From NCBI RefSeq assembly GCF_024609215.1, contig NZ_JANIPD030000001.1:1-64000 (forward strand): a stretch of DNA of 64,000 bases. The letters run 5' to 3'. The notes under the pieces are model-generated. The model did no database searches. It saw nothing but the letters and a program-made list of their open reading frames with translations, and was not told where the DNA came from. Made by a program: the position numbers and the translations under genes. Of this stretch, positions 27,279 through 35,831 are shown piece by piece. The DNA comes from Curtanaerobium respiraculi (GTDB taxonomy: Bacteria; Actinomycetota; Coriobacteriia; Coriobacteriales; Eggerthellaceae). Position 1 is the first letter of the stretch. The number at the start of each line of letters is the position of its first letter.

Positions 27279-27656
27279 CTATTTTCCCCGCACCCCGATG
27301 ATGCCGCCCTCCTGGTACCATTCGCCCCATTTCGACATCGCGTCGATGATAGGACGCAAGCTCTCGCCCGTGGACGTGAGCAGGTATTCTACATGCGGAG
27401 GCATCTCGGAATAGACGCGGCGGACCATAAGCCCGTCTTTCTCCATCTCGCGCAGGTTGCTTGTGAGGACCTTCTGGGAAATACCCTCCACCGAGCGCTT
27501 CAGCTCGCCGAAGCGCTTCGTGCCGCCGAGCAGGTCGCGCATGATCAGCAATTTCCATTTCGACCCGATGAGGTTCGCCGTAGTGTGCACGGGGCAGGTG
27601 GGCATATCCGACCGAACAGGCCGGACGTCGTTTTTGTACTCGATATACCGTGCCAC
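27279..27656 (-). CDS. HxlR-family winged-helix regulator
   Basis: The protein is 125 aa with a GTG start at 27656 and a GAGGGC ribosome site. The conserved HxlR core is complete: CPVHTTANLIGSKWKLLIMRDLL, FGELKRSVEGISQKVLTSNLREMEKDGL, and SMPPHVEY-like EMPPHVEYLLT. The N-terminal Cys is the position that senses oxidants or electrophiles in some relatives. It starts 12 bp after ackA and ends 13 bp before the hydrolase, so it is likely co-transcribed and may regulate its own operon. Confidence 0.92.
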   Translation of the reverse strand: MARYIEYKNDVRPVRSDMPTCPVHTTANLIGSKWKLLIMRDLLGGTKRFGELKRSVEGISQKVLTSNLREMEKDGLMVRRVYSEMPPHVEYLLTSTGESLRPIIDAMSKWGEWYQEGGIIGVRGK

Positions 27657-27668
27657 GGACGCCCTCGT

Positions 27669-28892
27669 CTACTCGATCTCGCCGGGAACCTCGCCCTGCA
27701 CGATCGCGTCGGTTTCGCGGGCGATGCGCAGCTCCTCGTCGGTGGTGATGACGATGATCTTGATGGGGCTGTCATCCACGGAAACCACGCGGTCCGCCCC
27801 GACCTCGCCCACGAAATTGTTCTTGTCCTTGTCCAGGATCATGCCCATGTGGGCCAGGCGCTCGAACACCCGCTCGCGCATCTCCGCGCTGTTCTCGCCA
27901 ATGCCCGCCGTCATGACCACCGCATCGGTGCGGGTCATCACCGCGTAGTAGCTCCCGATCGCCTTCTGCACGGCGTACATGTACATATCGCGCGCAAGGG
28001 CGGCGTCCTCGTCGCCCTCTCGCGCGGCATCCAAAATCTCGCGCATGTCGCTGGACAGGCCGGAAACGCCCAGAAGCCCCGACTGCCGATTCAGGATATC
28101 GTCCATCTCGTCGTAGGTGAGCCCTTCGCGGCGCATGATGAACGTGATGATGGCGGGATCGATGGAACCCGAGCGCGTGCCCATCATCAGCCCCTCCAGG
28201 GGGGTGAACCCCATGGTGGTATCCACGGAGCGCCCGCCATCGACCGCGGCGATGGAGCCGCCGTTGCCCAGATGGCACGTGATGAGGCCGAGATCTTTCA
28301 GCGGCCTGCCCAGCAGATGCGCGGCTTGGTTCGCCGCGTAACGATGGCTCGTGCCATGGGCGCCGTAACGGCGGATATGGTAGTCGGTGTAGTAGCGCTT
28401 CGGCAGGGCGTAGCGATACGCCTTCGGAGGCATGGTCTGGTGGAACGCCGTGTCGAATACGACGGCCTGCGGCACGTTTGGCAGGCGCTTCTTCAAATCC
28501 TTGATGCACGCCACGGCGGCGGGGTTGTGCAGCGGGGCAAGCGCGCTGCATTCCTCGATCTTGTCCAGGACCTCTTTGTCCACCTGCACGCTATGGGAGA
28601 AGTATTCGCCGCCCGCCACGATGCGGTTGCCGATCGCCTCTATCTCCTCCAGGGAGGAAAGCGGGCTGTCGGCATCGTTTTCCAGCGCGCGGAGCGTGCG
28701 CTGCATGGCGCCCACCACGGAAAGGCCCGGGTAGTTCACATGCTCGCCGCCCTTCCCGAAATCGATCCTCAACGTCGCCTGAGGCAAGCCGAGACGCTGT
28801 CCCAGCACTCGCACCAGGGTTTTCTTGCCATCGGTCTCGATCAGCTGGCATTTCAGCGACGAGCTTCCCGCATTCACAACGAGGACGAGCAT
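27669..28892 (-). CDS. ackA: Acetate kinase
   Basis: The protein is 407 aa from the ATG at 28892 (GAAAGGAC upstream), the usual length. It has VLVVNAGSSSLKCQL at the N-terminus, the phosphate-binding GTSHRYAANQAA region, CHLGNGGSIAA, GGRSVDTTMGFTPLEGLMMGTRSG and FTAGIGENSA-like MTAGIGENSAEMRERV. It interconverts acetyl phosphate plus ADP with acetate plus ATP, giving substrate-level ATP in an anaerobe. No pta gene is next to it, unlike the common pta-ackA pair; the downstream neighbours are an HxlR regulator and a hydrolase. Confidence 0.97.
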   Translation of the reverse strand: MLVLVVNAGSSSLKCQLIETDGKKTLVRVLGQRLGLPQATLRIDFGKGGEHVNYPGLSVVGAMQRTLRALENDADSPLSSLEEIEAIGNRIVAGGEYFSHSVQVDKEVLDKIEECSALAPLHNPAAVACIKDLKKRLPNVPQAVVFDTAFHQTMPPKAYRYALPKRYYTDYHIRRYGAHGTSHRYAANQAAHLLGRPLKDLGLITCHLGNGGSIAAVDGGRSVDTTMGFTPLEGLMMGTRSGSIDPAIITFIMRREGLTYDEMDDILNRQSGLLGVSGLSSDMREILDAAREGDEDAALARDMYMYAVQKAIGSYYAVMTRTDAVVMTAGIGENSAEMRERVFERLAHMGMILDKDKNNFVGEVGADRVVSVDDSPIKIIVITTDEELRIARETDAIVQGEVPGEIE

Positions 28893-28983
28893 GATGGGTC
28901 CTTTCGACAAAATGTCCAATCGGATCGATCGGAACGGATTCGCAGCGTCCCCTATGGTAGCGTACTTCGACCGCGCCGCGCGC

Positions 28984-29736
28984 CTAAGCGGCAACCAGAT
29001 CGGCAACGAGCTTCACGGCAAACAGGGCGAGGACGAGCAGCATGATGGGCCGCACCGCCTTGCTCCCCTTCGAGGTGAAATGACGCGCGCCGAGCCAATT
29101 CCCCACGATGTTGAACGCCCCGGCGGCAAGCCCCAGGGGGAGCAGCACCACGCCGTTCGCCAAAAACACCACGAGGGCGGACGCGTTCGTGGCGAGGTTG
29201 ACGGCTTTCGTGGTCCCGGCGGCCACCGTCAGGTCCTGCCGGGCCAGACGGGTGAGCAGCAGCATCAGGAACGTGCCGGTACCCGGGCCGTAGAATCCAT
29301 CGTATACGCCGATGGCCAGCGCGACCGCCGCCGTGACGAGGACGGCGGCGCACGTAGGAAGCGGATGCTCGGCAAAGGTGCTGAAATCCTTGGTGCGCAT
29401 CACGTAGAACGCGATCACGGGCAGGATGGCCAGCATGATGGCTTTGAAGATGAGATCGCCCGTGGCGAGGGCGAGGTGGCTTCCGATGGCGCTGCCCGCC
29501 AGCCCGCATGCCACGCCGGCCGCGCAGAACGTGGGAACCATGAACCCGTTGCGCGCATACCTCCACGTGGCGATCGCCGTGCCCATGGTGGATGACAGCT
29601 TGTTCGTGCCGATGGCGCTGTGCACGGGCAAGCCGGCGAAAAGATAGGCGGGGATGGAAACGAGGCCGCCTCCGCCTGCCACGGCATCGATGAAGCCTGC
29701 GATGAGCGCAAGCGGGCAGACGATGAGGAATTCCAT
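28984..29736 (-). CDS. TauE/SafE (TSUP) family permease
   Basis: The protein is 250 aa with seven or eight membrane helices. It has the family's internal repeat: GFIDAVAGGGGLVSIPAYL with GTNKLSSTMGTAIATWRY in the first half, and GVYDGFYGPGTGTFLML with GTTKAVNLATNASA in the second. Such permeases export sulfite, sulfonates or related anions. It ends 91 bp before ackA on the same strand, so co-transcription is possible but unproven. Ribosome site CAAGGAG. Confidence 0.92.
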   Translation of the reverse strand: MEFLIVCPLALIAGFIDAVAGGGGLVSIPAYLFAGLPVHSAIGTNKLSSTMGTAIATWRYARNGFMVPTFCAAGVACGLAGSAIGSHLALATGDLIFKAIMLAILPVIAFYVMRTKDFSTFAEHPLPTCAAVLVTAAVALAIGVYDGFYGPGTGTFLMLLLTRLARQDLTVAAGTTKAVNLATNASALVVFLANGVVLLPLGLAAGAFNIVGNWLGARHFTSKGSKAVRPIMLLVLALFAVKLVADLVAA

Positions 29737-29844
29737 AGACGCTCCTTGGTTTCGCGCATCTGCGCTGTGCCATTGTAGCCAACCCGGCGCGCTTTCGCGC
29801 TAAGATGGGAAACCGCATGAAAATCGGCAGATAAGGAGGAACGC

Positions 29845-30585
29845 GTGCCGCAAAGCGAAACAGGCAAGCGCATCATCGCGACCCCGGCGTTCCTCTATGC
29901 CACGGTGCTCGTCGGCGGCGCGATCGGCGCCTGCGGGCGCTTCGGGCTCATCCTCCTGTTCCCCGACCAGACCTTCCCCCAGAGCACGTTGATCATCAAC
30001 CTCTTCGGGTGCTATGCGATCTACCTGATCTACCAGTGGCTCGGGCGGCGCGTCCACATGCCGTACGCGTTCGTGCGCGGCATGGGCATCGGCTTGGTGG
30101 GGACATTCACCACGCTCGCCGCGTTCGACATCGAATGCCTGCGCATGCTGCAGAATGGACAGTGCATGCTGTTCGCCGTCTACCTTACCGTGACGCTTGC
30201 ATGCTCGTTCCTCGCGTCGGTCGCCGGGTGGGGAACGTACAACCTGCTGCTGCGCAATCAGATGAGGAGGCTGCGCGGGCGGCAGCACGAACTGCACGAA
30301 CGCCTGCGAGAAGAGCAGACGGGGAAAGATGGCGAAGCCGACCGGGCCGCCGCCCCGCCCTCCCGGGTATCCCAATCGGAGATGGAGGCAGGCGAGGCTT
30401 TGGGGCAGGAAGGCCGTTCGCCGGATCGTGGAGCTTGCACCACTTCGAGCCTGGATGGCGCACGGCGCGGCGCGGCAGGATCGTCGCCCGGCGAAGGAGC
30501 GCGCCCTCCGATGGAATCGGATGCGCGCGATCAGAGGCCGTTCCCTGCGGAACACCCTGCCCAAGCGGGCGGAGGTGGAGAATGA
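29845..30585 (+). CDS. crcB: CrcB/Fluc fluoride channel subunit 1 with long C-terminal tail
   Basis: The protein is 246 aa with a GTG start at 29845 behind AAGGAGG. The first 135 residues form a four-helix CrcB domain with GGAIGACGRFG, the NLFGCY pore segment and the GLVGTFTTLAAF phenylalanine box. About 110 hydrophilic, Arg/Glu/Gly-rich residues follow and look disordered; normal CrcB proteins are about 125 aa. Fluc channels are dual-topology dimers that export fluoride passively. The stop overlaps the start of a second crcB gene, so a heterodimer is likely. I saw no fluoride riboswitch upstream. Confidence 0.88.
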   Translation: MPQSETGKRIIATPAFLYATVLVGGAIGACGRFGLILLFPDQTFPQSTLIINLFGCYAIYLIYQWLGRRVHMPYAFVRGMGIGLVGTFTTLAAFDIECLRMLQNGQCMLFAVYLTVTLACSFLASVAGWGTYNLLLRNQMRRLRGRQHELHERLREEQTGKDGEADRAAAPPSRVSQSEMEAGEALGQEGRSPDRGACTTSSLDGARRGAAGSSPGEGARPPMESDARDQRPFPAEHPAQAGGGGE

Positions 30586-30947
30586 GCGCGCTCGCTTTCC
30601 TCGCGGTTTCGGTCGGGGGCGCGCTGGGAGCGCTCTGCCGTGGGCTCATGACGCGCAGCCTGAAGGAGCGTATCAAGGGGCAGTTCCCCTTCCCCACGCT
30701 CATCGTCAATCTGATCTCCTGCTTCGGGGCGGGGTGCTGCGCGGCCCTGGCGCTCGATGGCATGGCGTACCTGCTGATCTTCGTCGGGTTCCTCGGCGGG
30801 CTCAGCACGCTCGCGACAATGAATTACGAAGCGGTGATCCTCTTCTCCTCGAAGCGCTACCGCACCTGCGCAGCGTACCTGGCGACGACGTACGCCACCA
30901 CCCTGCTCGCCTCCGCCATCGGCTTCGCCCTCGTCAGCGCACTGTGA
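30582..30947 (+). CDS. crcB: CrcB/Fluc fluoride channel subunit 2
   Basis: The protein is 121 aa with an ATG at 30582 overlapping the stop of subunit 1 (ATGA), behind GGAGGTGGAG. Four membrane helices are present with GGALGALCRGLMT, NLISCFGAG and GFLGGLSTLATMNYE. Some positions differ from subunit 1, notably Gly-Leu-Ser where subunit 1 has Thr-Phe-Thr, as expected when paired halves diverge. It probably inserts in the opposite orientation to subunit 1 to form the channel. Confidence 0.88.
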   Translation: MSALAFLAVSVGGALGALCRGLMTRSLKERIKGQFPFPTLIVNLISCFGAGCCAALALDGMAYLLIFVGFLGGLSTLATMNYEAVILFSSKRYRTCAAYLATTYATTLLASAIGFALVSAL

Positions 30948-31064
30948 AGCCGCCGCGAACCCGCAAATCCCGCCAATCGATTTCGCTGGAACCAGGCGAG
31001 ACGCCCGCATCAAAAAGCCGGCTGCCGGTTTCCCGCACCCTGGAGTTCCCAAAAAGAGGTCGTT

Positions 31065-31228
31065 GCGCCAACAAAGCCGGTTTCCAGCCTTTTGTAAAGC
31101 TGGGTTTCGGCCATGCAATTTGGCAATCTATACGTTTTCCCAGTTCAAGTAACATTCTTGCAGATCGATTATCCCTATTGAAAACAATCGCAGGTTCGGA
31201 AAAGGCTGGCAACCGGCTTTGTTGGCGC
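31065..31228. mobile_element. MITE-like element with 29-bp inverted ends
   Basis: Arms at 31065-31093 and 31200-31228 are inverted repeats matching at 28 of 29 positions, starting GCGCCAACAAAGCCGG and ending CAGCCTTTT. The 106-bp core is AT-rich and non-coding. The arms align with 22 of 29 identities to those at 56549-56577 and 56705-56733. A degenerate third arm-like stretch lies near 31258-31287. The whole gap 30948-31401 holds no gene. Confidence 0.7.
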
Positions 31229-31401
31229 AGAGCGCCCCGAAAACGGCGTTCCAGCTTTGCCGAAAGCCGGAAACCCGCGTTTTTGGCGCTCGCAAACGGT
31301 GCGCCGGACGGATGTTGTCCGACGGAATCAGGCGATTCGCGTTTTCCTGGCGGATATGAGCGCCGTGGCGTCGAACGGGAAAGCCGACCTTGCGCCGAGT
31401 G

Positions 31402-32598
31402 CTACCAGCGGAGGAAAGAGCGGGCGGCGGCGCGGGAGGCGGCGTCGACGGCCTCGAGCTGTTCGAGCGATTCGACCGCGGAATTCTTATGCGCGTCCAT
31501 CACGCGCTCCACGACATCGGCGATGCCCAGATAGCTGCAATCTCCCGCTAAAAATGCCGCGACTGCGACCTCGTTCGCGGCGTTCATCGCGCAGGGCAGC
31601 GTCCCTCCTGCGATGCCGGCGGCGCGGGCAAGCGCCAGGCAGCGGAACGTATCGGTATCCACGGGGTAGAATTCCAGCTTGCCCAGCTGCGTGAAATCGA
31701 GCGGCTGCACCGGAGCGTCCCACCGGTCAGGATAGCTGAGCGCGAACTGGATGGGAATGCGCATATCGGTGGTCCCCAGATGCGCCTTCACGCTGCCGTC
31801 GGCGAATTCGACCATGCTGTGGATAGCGCTCTGCGGCTGCACGACCACATTGATCCGATCGTAGGGCATGCCGAACAGATGATGCGCCTCGATCACCTCG
31901 AGCCCCTTGTTCATAAGCGTGCTGCTGTCGATCGTGATCTTCGGACCCATGTTCCATGTGGGATGCGCCAGCGCCTGCGCGGCGGTGACCTCGCGCAACT
32001 CGTCGCGCGTGCGTCCGCGGAACGGGCCGCCGCTCGCCGTCACCCACAAGCGGGAAACCTCCTCCCGGCGCTCCCCCAGCAGGCATTGGTAGATCGCGCC
32101 GTGCTCGCTGTCGATCGGCATGAGCGCCCCCGCCGGCCCCGCCGCCGGGGCGATGCCGTCGGCGCGGCGCCGCTCGTCGAGCTCCGCGGCAAGCGGCATG
32201 ATCAAATCGCCGCCCACCACGAGCGATTCCTTGTTGGCCAGCGCAAGCACCTTGCCCGCGCGCAGGGTTTCGTAACTCGCACGCAACCCCGCAGCGCCGA
32301 CCAGGGCATTCACCACTGCATCGACTTCGGGCAAGCGCACCAGGTCGCACACGGCATCCATGCCGTAGCCGACTTCCAATCCCCCGCACGACCGCCCGAT
32401 CGCCGGGCCGTCCTGCGATCCCGCCGCGACATACGAGGCACCGACCTCCCGTGCGGCATCGACCATCGCATTCACGCGGCGTCCGCAGGCAAGGGCGACG
32501 ACCTGCAGCTTGTCGGGATGGCGACGCGCCACGTCGAGCGTCTGCTCCCCGATCGAACCGGTGCAGCCGAGCACCGCGATACGCGTTTTACCAGACAT
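31402..32598 (-). CDS. dxr: 1-deoxy-D-xylulose 5-phosphate reductoisomerase
   Basis: At 398 aa this is full length. The NADPH-binding VLGCTGSIGEQTLDVARRHP opens the protein; ALANKESLVVGG and PIDSEHGAIYQCL (metal-binding Asp and Glu) mark the active site; SGGPFRG and HPTWNMGPKITIDSSTLMNK are catalytic-loop motifs. It performs the committed MEP-pathway step from DXP to MEP for isopentenyl diphosphate. It overlaps cdsA by 11 bp and is the last gene of the operon. The commonly following rseP and ispG are not here; a repeat-filled gap follows instead. Confidence 0.97.
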   Translation of the reverse strand: MSGKTRIAVLGCTGSIGEQTLDVARRHPDKLQVVALACGRRVNAMVDAAREVGASYVAAGSQDGPAIGRSCGGLEVGYGMDAVCDLVRLPEVDAVVNALVGAAGLRASYETLRAGKVLALANKESLVVGGDLIMPLAAELDERRRADGIAPAAGPAGALMPIDSEHGAIYQCLLGERREEVSRLWVTASGGPFRGRTRDELREVTAAQALAHPTWNMGPKITIDSSTLMNKGLEVIEAHHLFGMPYDRINVVVQPQSAIHSMVEFADGSVKAHLGTTDMRIPIQFALSYPDRWDAPVQPLDFTQLGKLEFYPVDTDTFRCLALARAAGIAGGTLPCAMNAANEVAVAAFLAGDCSYLGIADVVERVMDAHKNSAVESLEQLEAVDAASRAAARSFLRW

Positions 32599-33586
32599 GC
32601 GGAACGCATCCTCCCATCAGCAGCAGAAGCGCCGCCGTGACGCTCGCGAAAAACAGCGAGTCGCAGCGGTCGAGCAGCCCGCCATGACCGGGCATGATCG
32701 TCCCGGAATCCTTCACGCCTACGTTGCGCTTGATGCGGCTTTCGGTCAAATCGCCCAAGACGCCTGCGGAACCGCAAATCAGGCCGTATGCGATCGCTTG
32801 CGGAACAGATATCGAGATGCCGGGGATGAACACCATCAAGCACCAGAACGCCGCCGACACGACGAGTCCGGCGATCAGGCCCTCCCAGCTCTTCTTGGGA
32901 CTCGTGCGCGGGGCGAGCTTGTGCTTGCCGAAGCGGCTTCCGATCAGATATGCGCCGACATCGTTCATCCACACGCTCATGAACAGCACCAGCAGCAGCA
33001 CCCCGCCCCACGGCTCGGCGAGCGTGGACCGGATCAGGATCAGCGGGGACAGCAGCAGGCCCGTGTACGACGCGCCGAAGAAGCTGATCGCCACGTCCGC
33101 CACACGCGCATGCATCCAGTACACGTACCAGATGAAAAGCCCCATCATCAGGAACAGGCCCACCATGAGCACGCCGATGGAGCCGAAATGCCACATCGCG
33201 ATCGGATATGCCGCCGCTCCGATGACCCCGATGAACTCGTTGGGCATCTTCGAGTCGACGCGCATCATGTAATAGAACTCGCCAGCGCAGACGGCGGCGA
33301 CCAGCGCCAGGTACAGCATGGTGGTGACATCGTTCACCATGACGGCGATGAGGGTGACCACCACGTATACCAGGCCGGTCCTGAACCTCACCTGCAGGCT
33401 CGTGGCATTCTTGAAGCGGTCGGGCGTCTTATTGTACGCCGCCGTCTTCGCGCGGTTCTTCTTCTCCTTCAGGAAGCGCTTGCGCTTCACCCCGCGCGGG
33501 AGGGCATGCAGCGGATCGTCGGCAGCATCCCGTTCAGGGGACCGCTCGTCCACCTGCTCGATGCCTTCATCCCGGTTCCCATCCAT
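32588..33586 (-). CDS. cdsA: Phosphatidate cytidylyltransferase
   Basis: The protein is 332 aa. About 65 charged N-terminal residues precede seven or eight membrane helices. The CDP-diglyceride synthase signature is intact near the C-terminus (SRIKRNVGVKDSG then PGHGGLLDR). It makes CDP-diacylglycerol from CTP and phosphatidate in the inner membrane. It starts 3 bp after the uppS stop and overlaps dxr. The hydrophilic N-terminal extension is longer than in E. coli CdsA. Confidence 0.95.
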   Translation of the reverse strand: MDGNRDEGIEQVDERSPERDAADDPLHALPRGVKRKRFLKEKKNRAKTAAYNKTPDRFKNATSLQVRFRTGLVYVVVTLIAVMVNDVTTMLYLALVAAVCAGEFYYMMRVDSKMPNEFIGVIGAAAYPIAMWHFGSIGVLMVGLFLMMGLFIWYVYWMHARVADVAISFFGASYTGLLLSPLILIRSTLAEPWGGVLLLVLFMSVWMNDVGAYLIGSRFGKHKLAPRTSPKKSWEGLIAGLVVSAAFWCLMVFIPGISISVPQAIAYGLICGSAGVLGDLTESRIKRNVGVKDSGTIMPGHGGLLDRCDSLFFASVTAALLLLMGGCVPHVW

Positions 33587-33589
33587 CTG

Positions 33590-34372
33590 CTAGCGCACTC
33601 CCCCGAAGCGGCGATCCCGGCTCTGAAAATCGAGCAGGGCCTCCAGGAAATCGTAGCGCGTGAAGTCGGGCCAGAGAACCGGCGTGACGAAAAATTCGGC
33701 GTAGGCGACCTGCCAGAGCAGGAAATTCGACAACCGGGATTCCCCGCTCGTGCGAATCACCAGGTCGGGGTCGGGGATATCCGCCGTATCCAAGCCCCGC
33801 TCGAACAGCTCCTCGGTCACGGGAGCGATGGTGCGCCCCTCGCGCTCCGCGAGCACCGCCTGGTCCACGATCCGCTGGACGCTCGCAAGCATCTCGGCGC
33901 GCGACCCGTAATTCACGGCAACCACCAACGTCATGCCGGTGTTGCCCCGCGTCCGCTCCCATGCCTCGTCGAAAGCGTCGCGCGTTTCCCGGGGCAGGGC
34001 ATCCAGATCGCCTATCGTCATCACGCGCACGTCCTCCTCGTCCAGGCCGTCGACTTCGGCGAGCATGGTCTTGGCGAACAGGTTCATAAGCCCCGCCACC
34101 TCGTCGGCGGGGCGCTTCCAGTTCTCGGTGGAGAACGAGTAGATGGTCAGATACCGCACGCCGCAATCGCTGGCGCAGCGTATGGCCTCGCGCACCGCCC
34201 CGATGCCGGCCTTGTGGCCGCTCAGGCGGTTGAGCGCGCGCTTCTTGGCCCACCGCCCGTTGCCGTCCATGATGATGGCGACGTGCTCGGGCACCTGCGC
34301 GGGGTCGAGGGGGGCGGCGTCCAATCCGGCGGGCGGATCGGGGAATATTTCGTCCAGGGGCTTGTGCAGCAT
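33590..34372 (-). CDS. uppS: Isoprenyl (undecaprenyl) diphosphate synthase
   Basis: The protein is 260 aa. VAIIMDGNGRWAKKR carries the catalytic Asp at residue 36. GHKAG binds the diphosphate, and YSFSTENWKRP, GDLDALP and DLVIRTSGESRLSNFLLWQ are cis-prenyltransferase motifs. It builds C55 undecaprenyl diphosphate, the peptidoglycan lipid carrier, by cis addition of IPP. It sits between frr and cdsA in a conserved operon. Confidence 0.96.
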   Translation of the reverse strand: MLHKPLDEIFPDPPAGLDAAPLDPAQVPEHVAIIMDGNGRWAKKRALNRLSGHKAGIGAVREAIRCASDCGVRYLTIYSFSTENWKRPADEVAGLMNLFAKTMLAEVDGLDEEDVRVMTIGDLDALPRETRDAFDEAWERTRGNTGMTLVVAVNYGSRAEMLASVQRIVDQAVLAEREGRTIAPVTEELFERGLDTADIPDPDLVIRTSGESRLSNFLLWQVAYAEFFVTPVLWPDFTRYDFLEALLDFQSRDRRFGGVR

Positions 34373-34386
34373 AGCGGGAAAGGGCT

Positions 34387-34950
34387 TCAGATCGCCATGA
34401 CTTCCTTTTCCTTCTCCTTGAAGGAGTCCTCGACCTTGGCGATGTAGGAATCGGTCAGCTTCTGGATGTCGTCCTGCGCACGACGCTGCTGGTCTTCGGG
34501 AAGGTTATCGTTCTTGCCGGCCTTCTCCAGGGCGGTGTTCGCATCGCGGCGCGCGTTACGGATGGCGATGCGCGCCTCTTCGGAATACGTCTTGCAATCC
34601 CTCACCAAATCGCGGCGGCGCTCCTCGGTGAGCTGCGGAAACGAAAGGCGAATGCACGTGCCGTCGTTGTTGGGGTTGATGCCCAGGTTGGAGTTGTGGA
34701 TGGCGTGCTCGATGGCACCCAGGGTCCCCTTATCCCACGGCTCGATGACCAGCATATGGGCATCGGGGGTTTTGATGGCTGCCATCTGGTTGATGGGCGT
34801 CGGAACGCCGTAGTACTCCACGCGGATGCGGTCGAGCACCATCGCATTCGCGCGCCCGGTGCGCACGCTCGCGAACGCCTCGCCCAGCGAATCGAGGGCC
34901 TTCTCCATACGGTCTTCGGCTTCCAACTTGATCTCTTCTACATCTACCAT
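34387..34950 (-). CDS. frr: Ribosome recycling factor
   Basis: The protein is 187 aa from the ATG at 34950, the normal family length; a longer upstream frame is spurious. It has MEKALDSLGEAFASVRTGRAN near the N-terminus, the central YYGVPTPINQMA, and the helical end RRDANTALEKAGKN. With EF-G it splits post-termination ribosomes. It lies 51 bp downstream of pyrH in the expected order. Confidence 0.97.
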   Translation of the reverse strand: MVDVEEIKLEAEDRMEKALDSLGEAFASVRTGRANAMVLDRIRVEYYGVPTPINQMAAIKTPDAHMLVIEPWDKGTLGAIEHAIHNSNLGINPNNDGTCIRLSFPQLTEERRRDLVRDCKTYSEEARIAIRNARRDANTALEKAGKNDNLPEDQQRRAQDDIQKLTDSYIAKVEDSFKEKEKEVMAI

Positions 34951-35000
34951 GGCGGGAATCCCTTCGTTAGAACCTGCTTGGTGCCATTCTACACGCAGCG

Positions 35001-35720
35001 CTAGCTTACCGTCGTACCAACGTTCTCGCCTTTGAGCACGCGCGCGATATTGTCCGGCTGGGTGATGTCGAACACGAGCATGGGCATATTGTTGTCCATG
35101 CACAGCGATGTCGCCGTGGTGTCCATGACGTGCAGCTCCTTTGAGATGACGTCGAGGTAGCTGATATGGTCGAACCGCTTGGCATTCGGATTCGTCTTCG
35201 GGTCGCTGTCGTAGATGCCGTCGACCTTGGTGGCCTTCATCAGGCATTCCGCCCCGATTTCACACGCGCGCAGCGCCGCGGTGGTGTCGGTGGTGAAATA
35301 GGGGTTGCCCGTGCCGGCGGCGAAGATGACCACGCGGCCCTTCTCCAGATGGCGGATGGCACGACGGCGGATGTAAGGCTCTGCAACCTGGCGCATCTCG
35401 ATCGCGCTCTGGACGCGGCACAAGATGCCGGCGCGTTCGAAGGCATCCTGCAGCGCCAGCGCGTTCATGCATGTCGCGAGCATGCCAATGTAGTCGGCTT
35501 GGCTCCGGTCCATGCCCTCGGAAGCACCCGCCATGCCGCGAAAGATGTTGCCACCCCCCACCGTGACGGCGACCTCGATGCCGTCATCGACGATCTTCTT
35601 GATTTGGACAGCAAGGTCCCCGACCACCTTGGGGTCGATGCCGTAGCCGGCGCTGCCCATCAGGGCCTCGCCCGAAAGCTTCAGCAGCACGCGCTTGTAT
35701 TTGTATTGGGAACCCGCCAT
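35001..35720 (-). CDS. pyrH: UMP kinase
   Basis: The protein is 239 aa. [13 protein letters not shown] binds [12 protein letters not shown] is the UMP site, and [25 protein letters not shown] and LHVMDTTA are amino-acid-kinase-fold motifs. It phosphorylates UMP to UDP. It is the first gene of the pyrH-frr-uppS-cdsA-dxr operon (AAAGGATG ribosome site) and is insulated from htrA by a strong terminator. Confidence 0.97.
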   Translation of the reverse strand: MAGSQYKYKRVLLKLSGEALMGSAGYGIDPKVVGDLAVQIKKIVDDGIEVAVTVGGGNIFRGMAGASEGMDRSQADYIGMLATCMNALALQDAFERAGILCRVQSAIEMRQVAEPYIRRRAIRHLEKGRVVIFAAGTGNPYFTTDTTAALRACEIGAECLMKATKVDGIYDSDPKTNPNAKRFDHISYLDVISKELHVMDTTATSLCMDNNMPMLVFDITQPDNIARVLKGENVGTTVS

Positions 35721-35777
35721 AGCACATCCTTTCGCACAGATGGGTTCATCTTACCCGATTACGCAGGCGAACAGCAG

Positions 35778-35804
35778 AAAAGGCCGCAGGGCATGCGGCC
35801 TTTT
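35778..35804. terminator. Rho-independent terminator between htrA and pyrH
   Basis: AAAAGGCCGCA and TGCGGCCTTTT pair perfectly with a 5-nt loop. On the minus strand the stem is followed by TTTT, so it terminates htrA transcription before the pyrH operon. Confidence 0.85.
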
Positions 35805-35831
35805 CATAGCATCCATAGGATGTGGGAGTCG

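Noticed and set aside
27096-29045. A 649-codon plus-strand open frame opposite ackA
   Set aside because: It spans several genes antisense and shows no domain; acetate kinase on the other strand is certain.
29737-29844. Fluoride riboswitch before crcB
   Set aside because: I did not recognise the conserved crcB-motif segments in this short spacer; a covariance-model search would settle it.
32510-34447. A 645-codon plus-strand open frame opposite cdsA and uppS
   Set aside because: Antisense to two genes with full family signatures.
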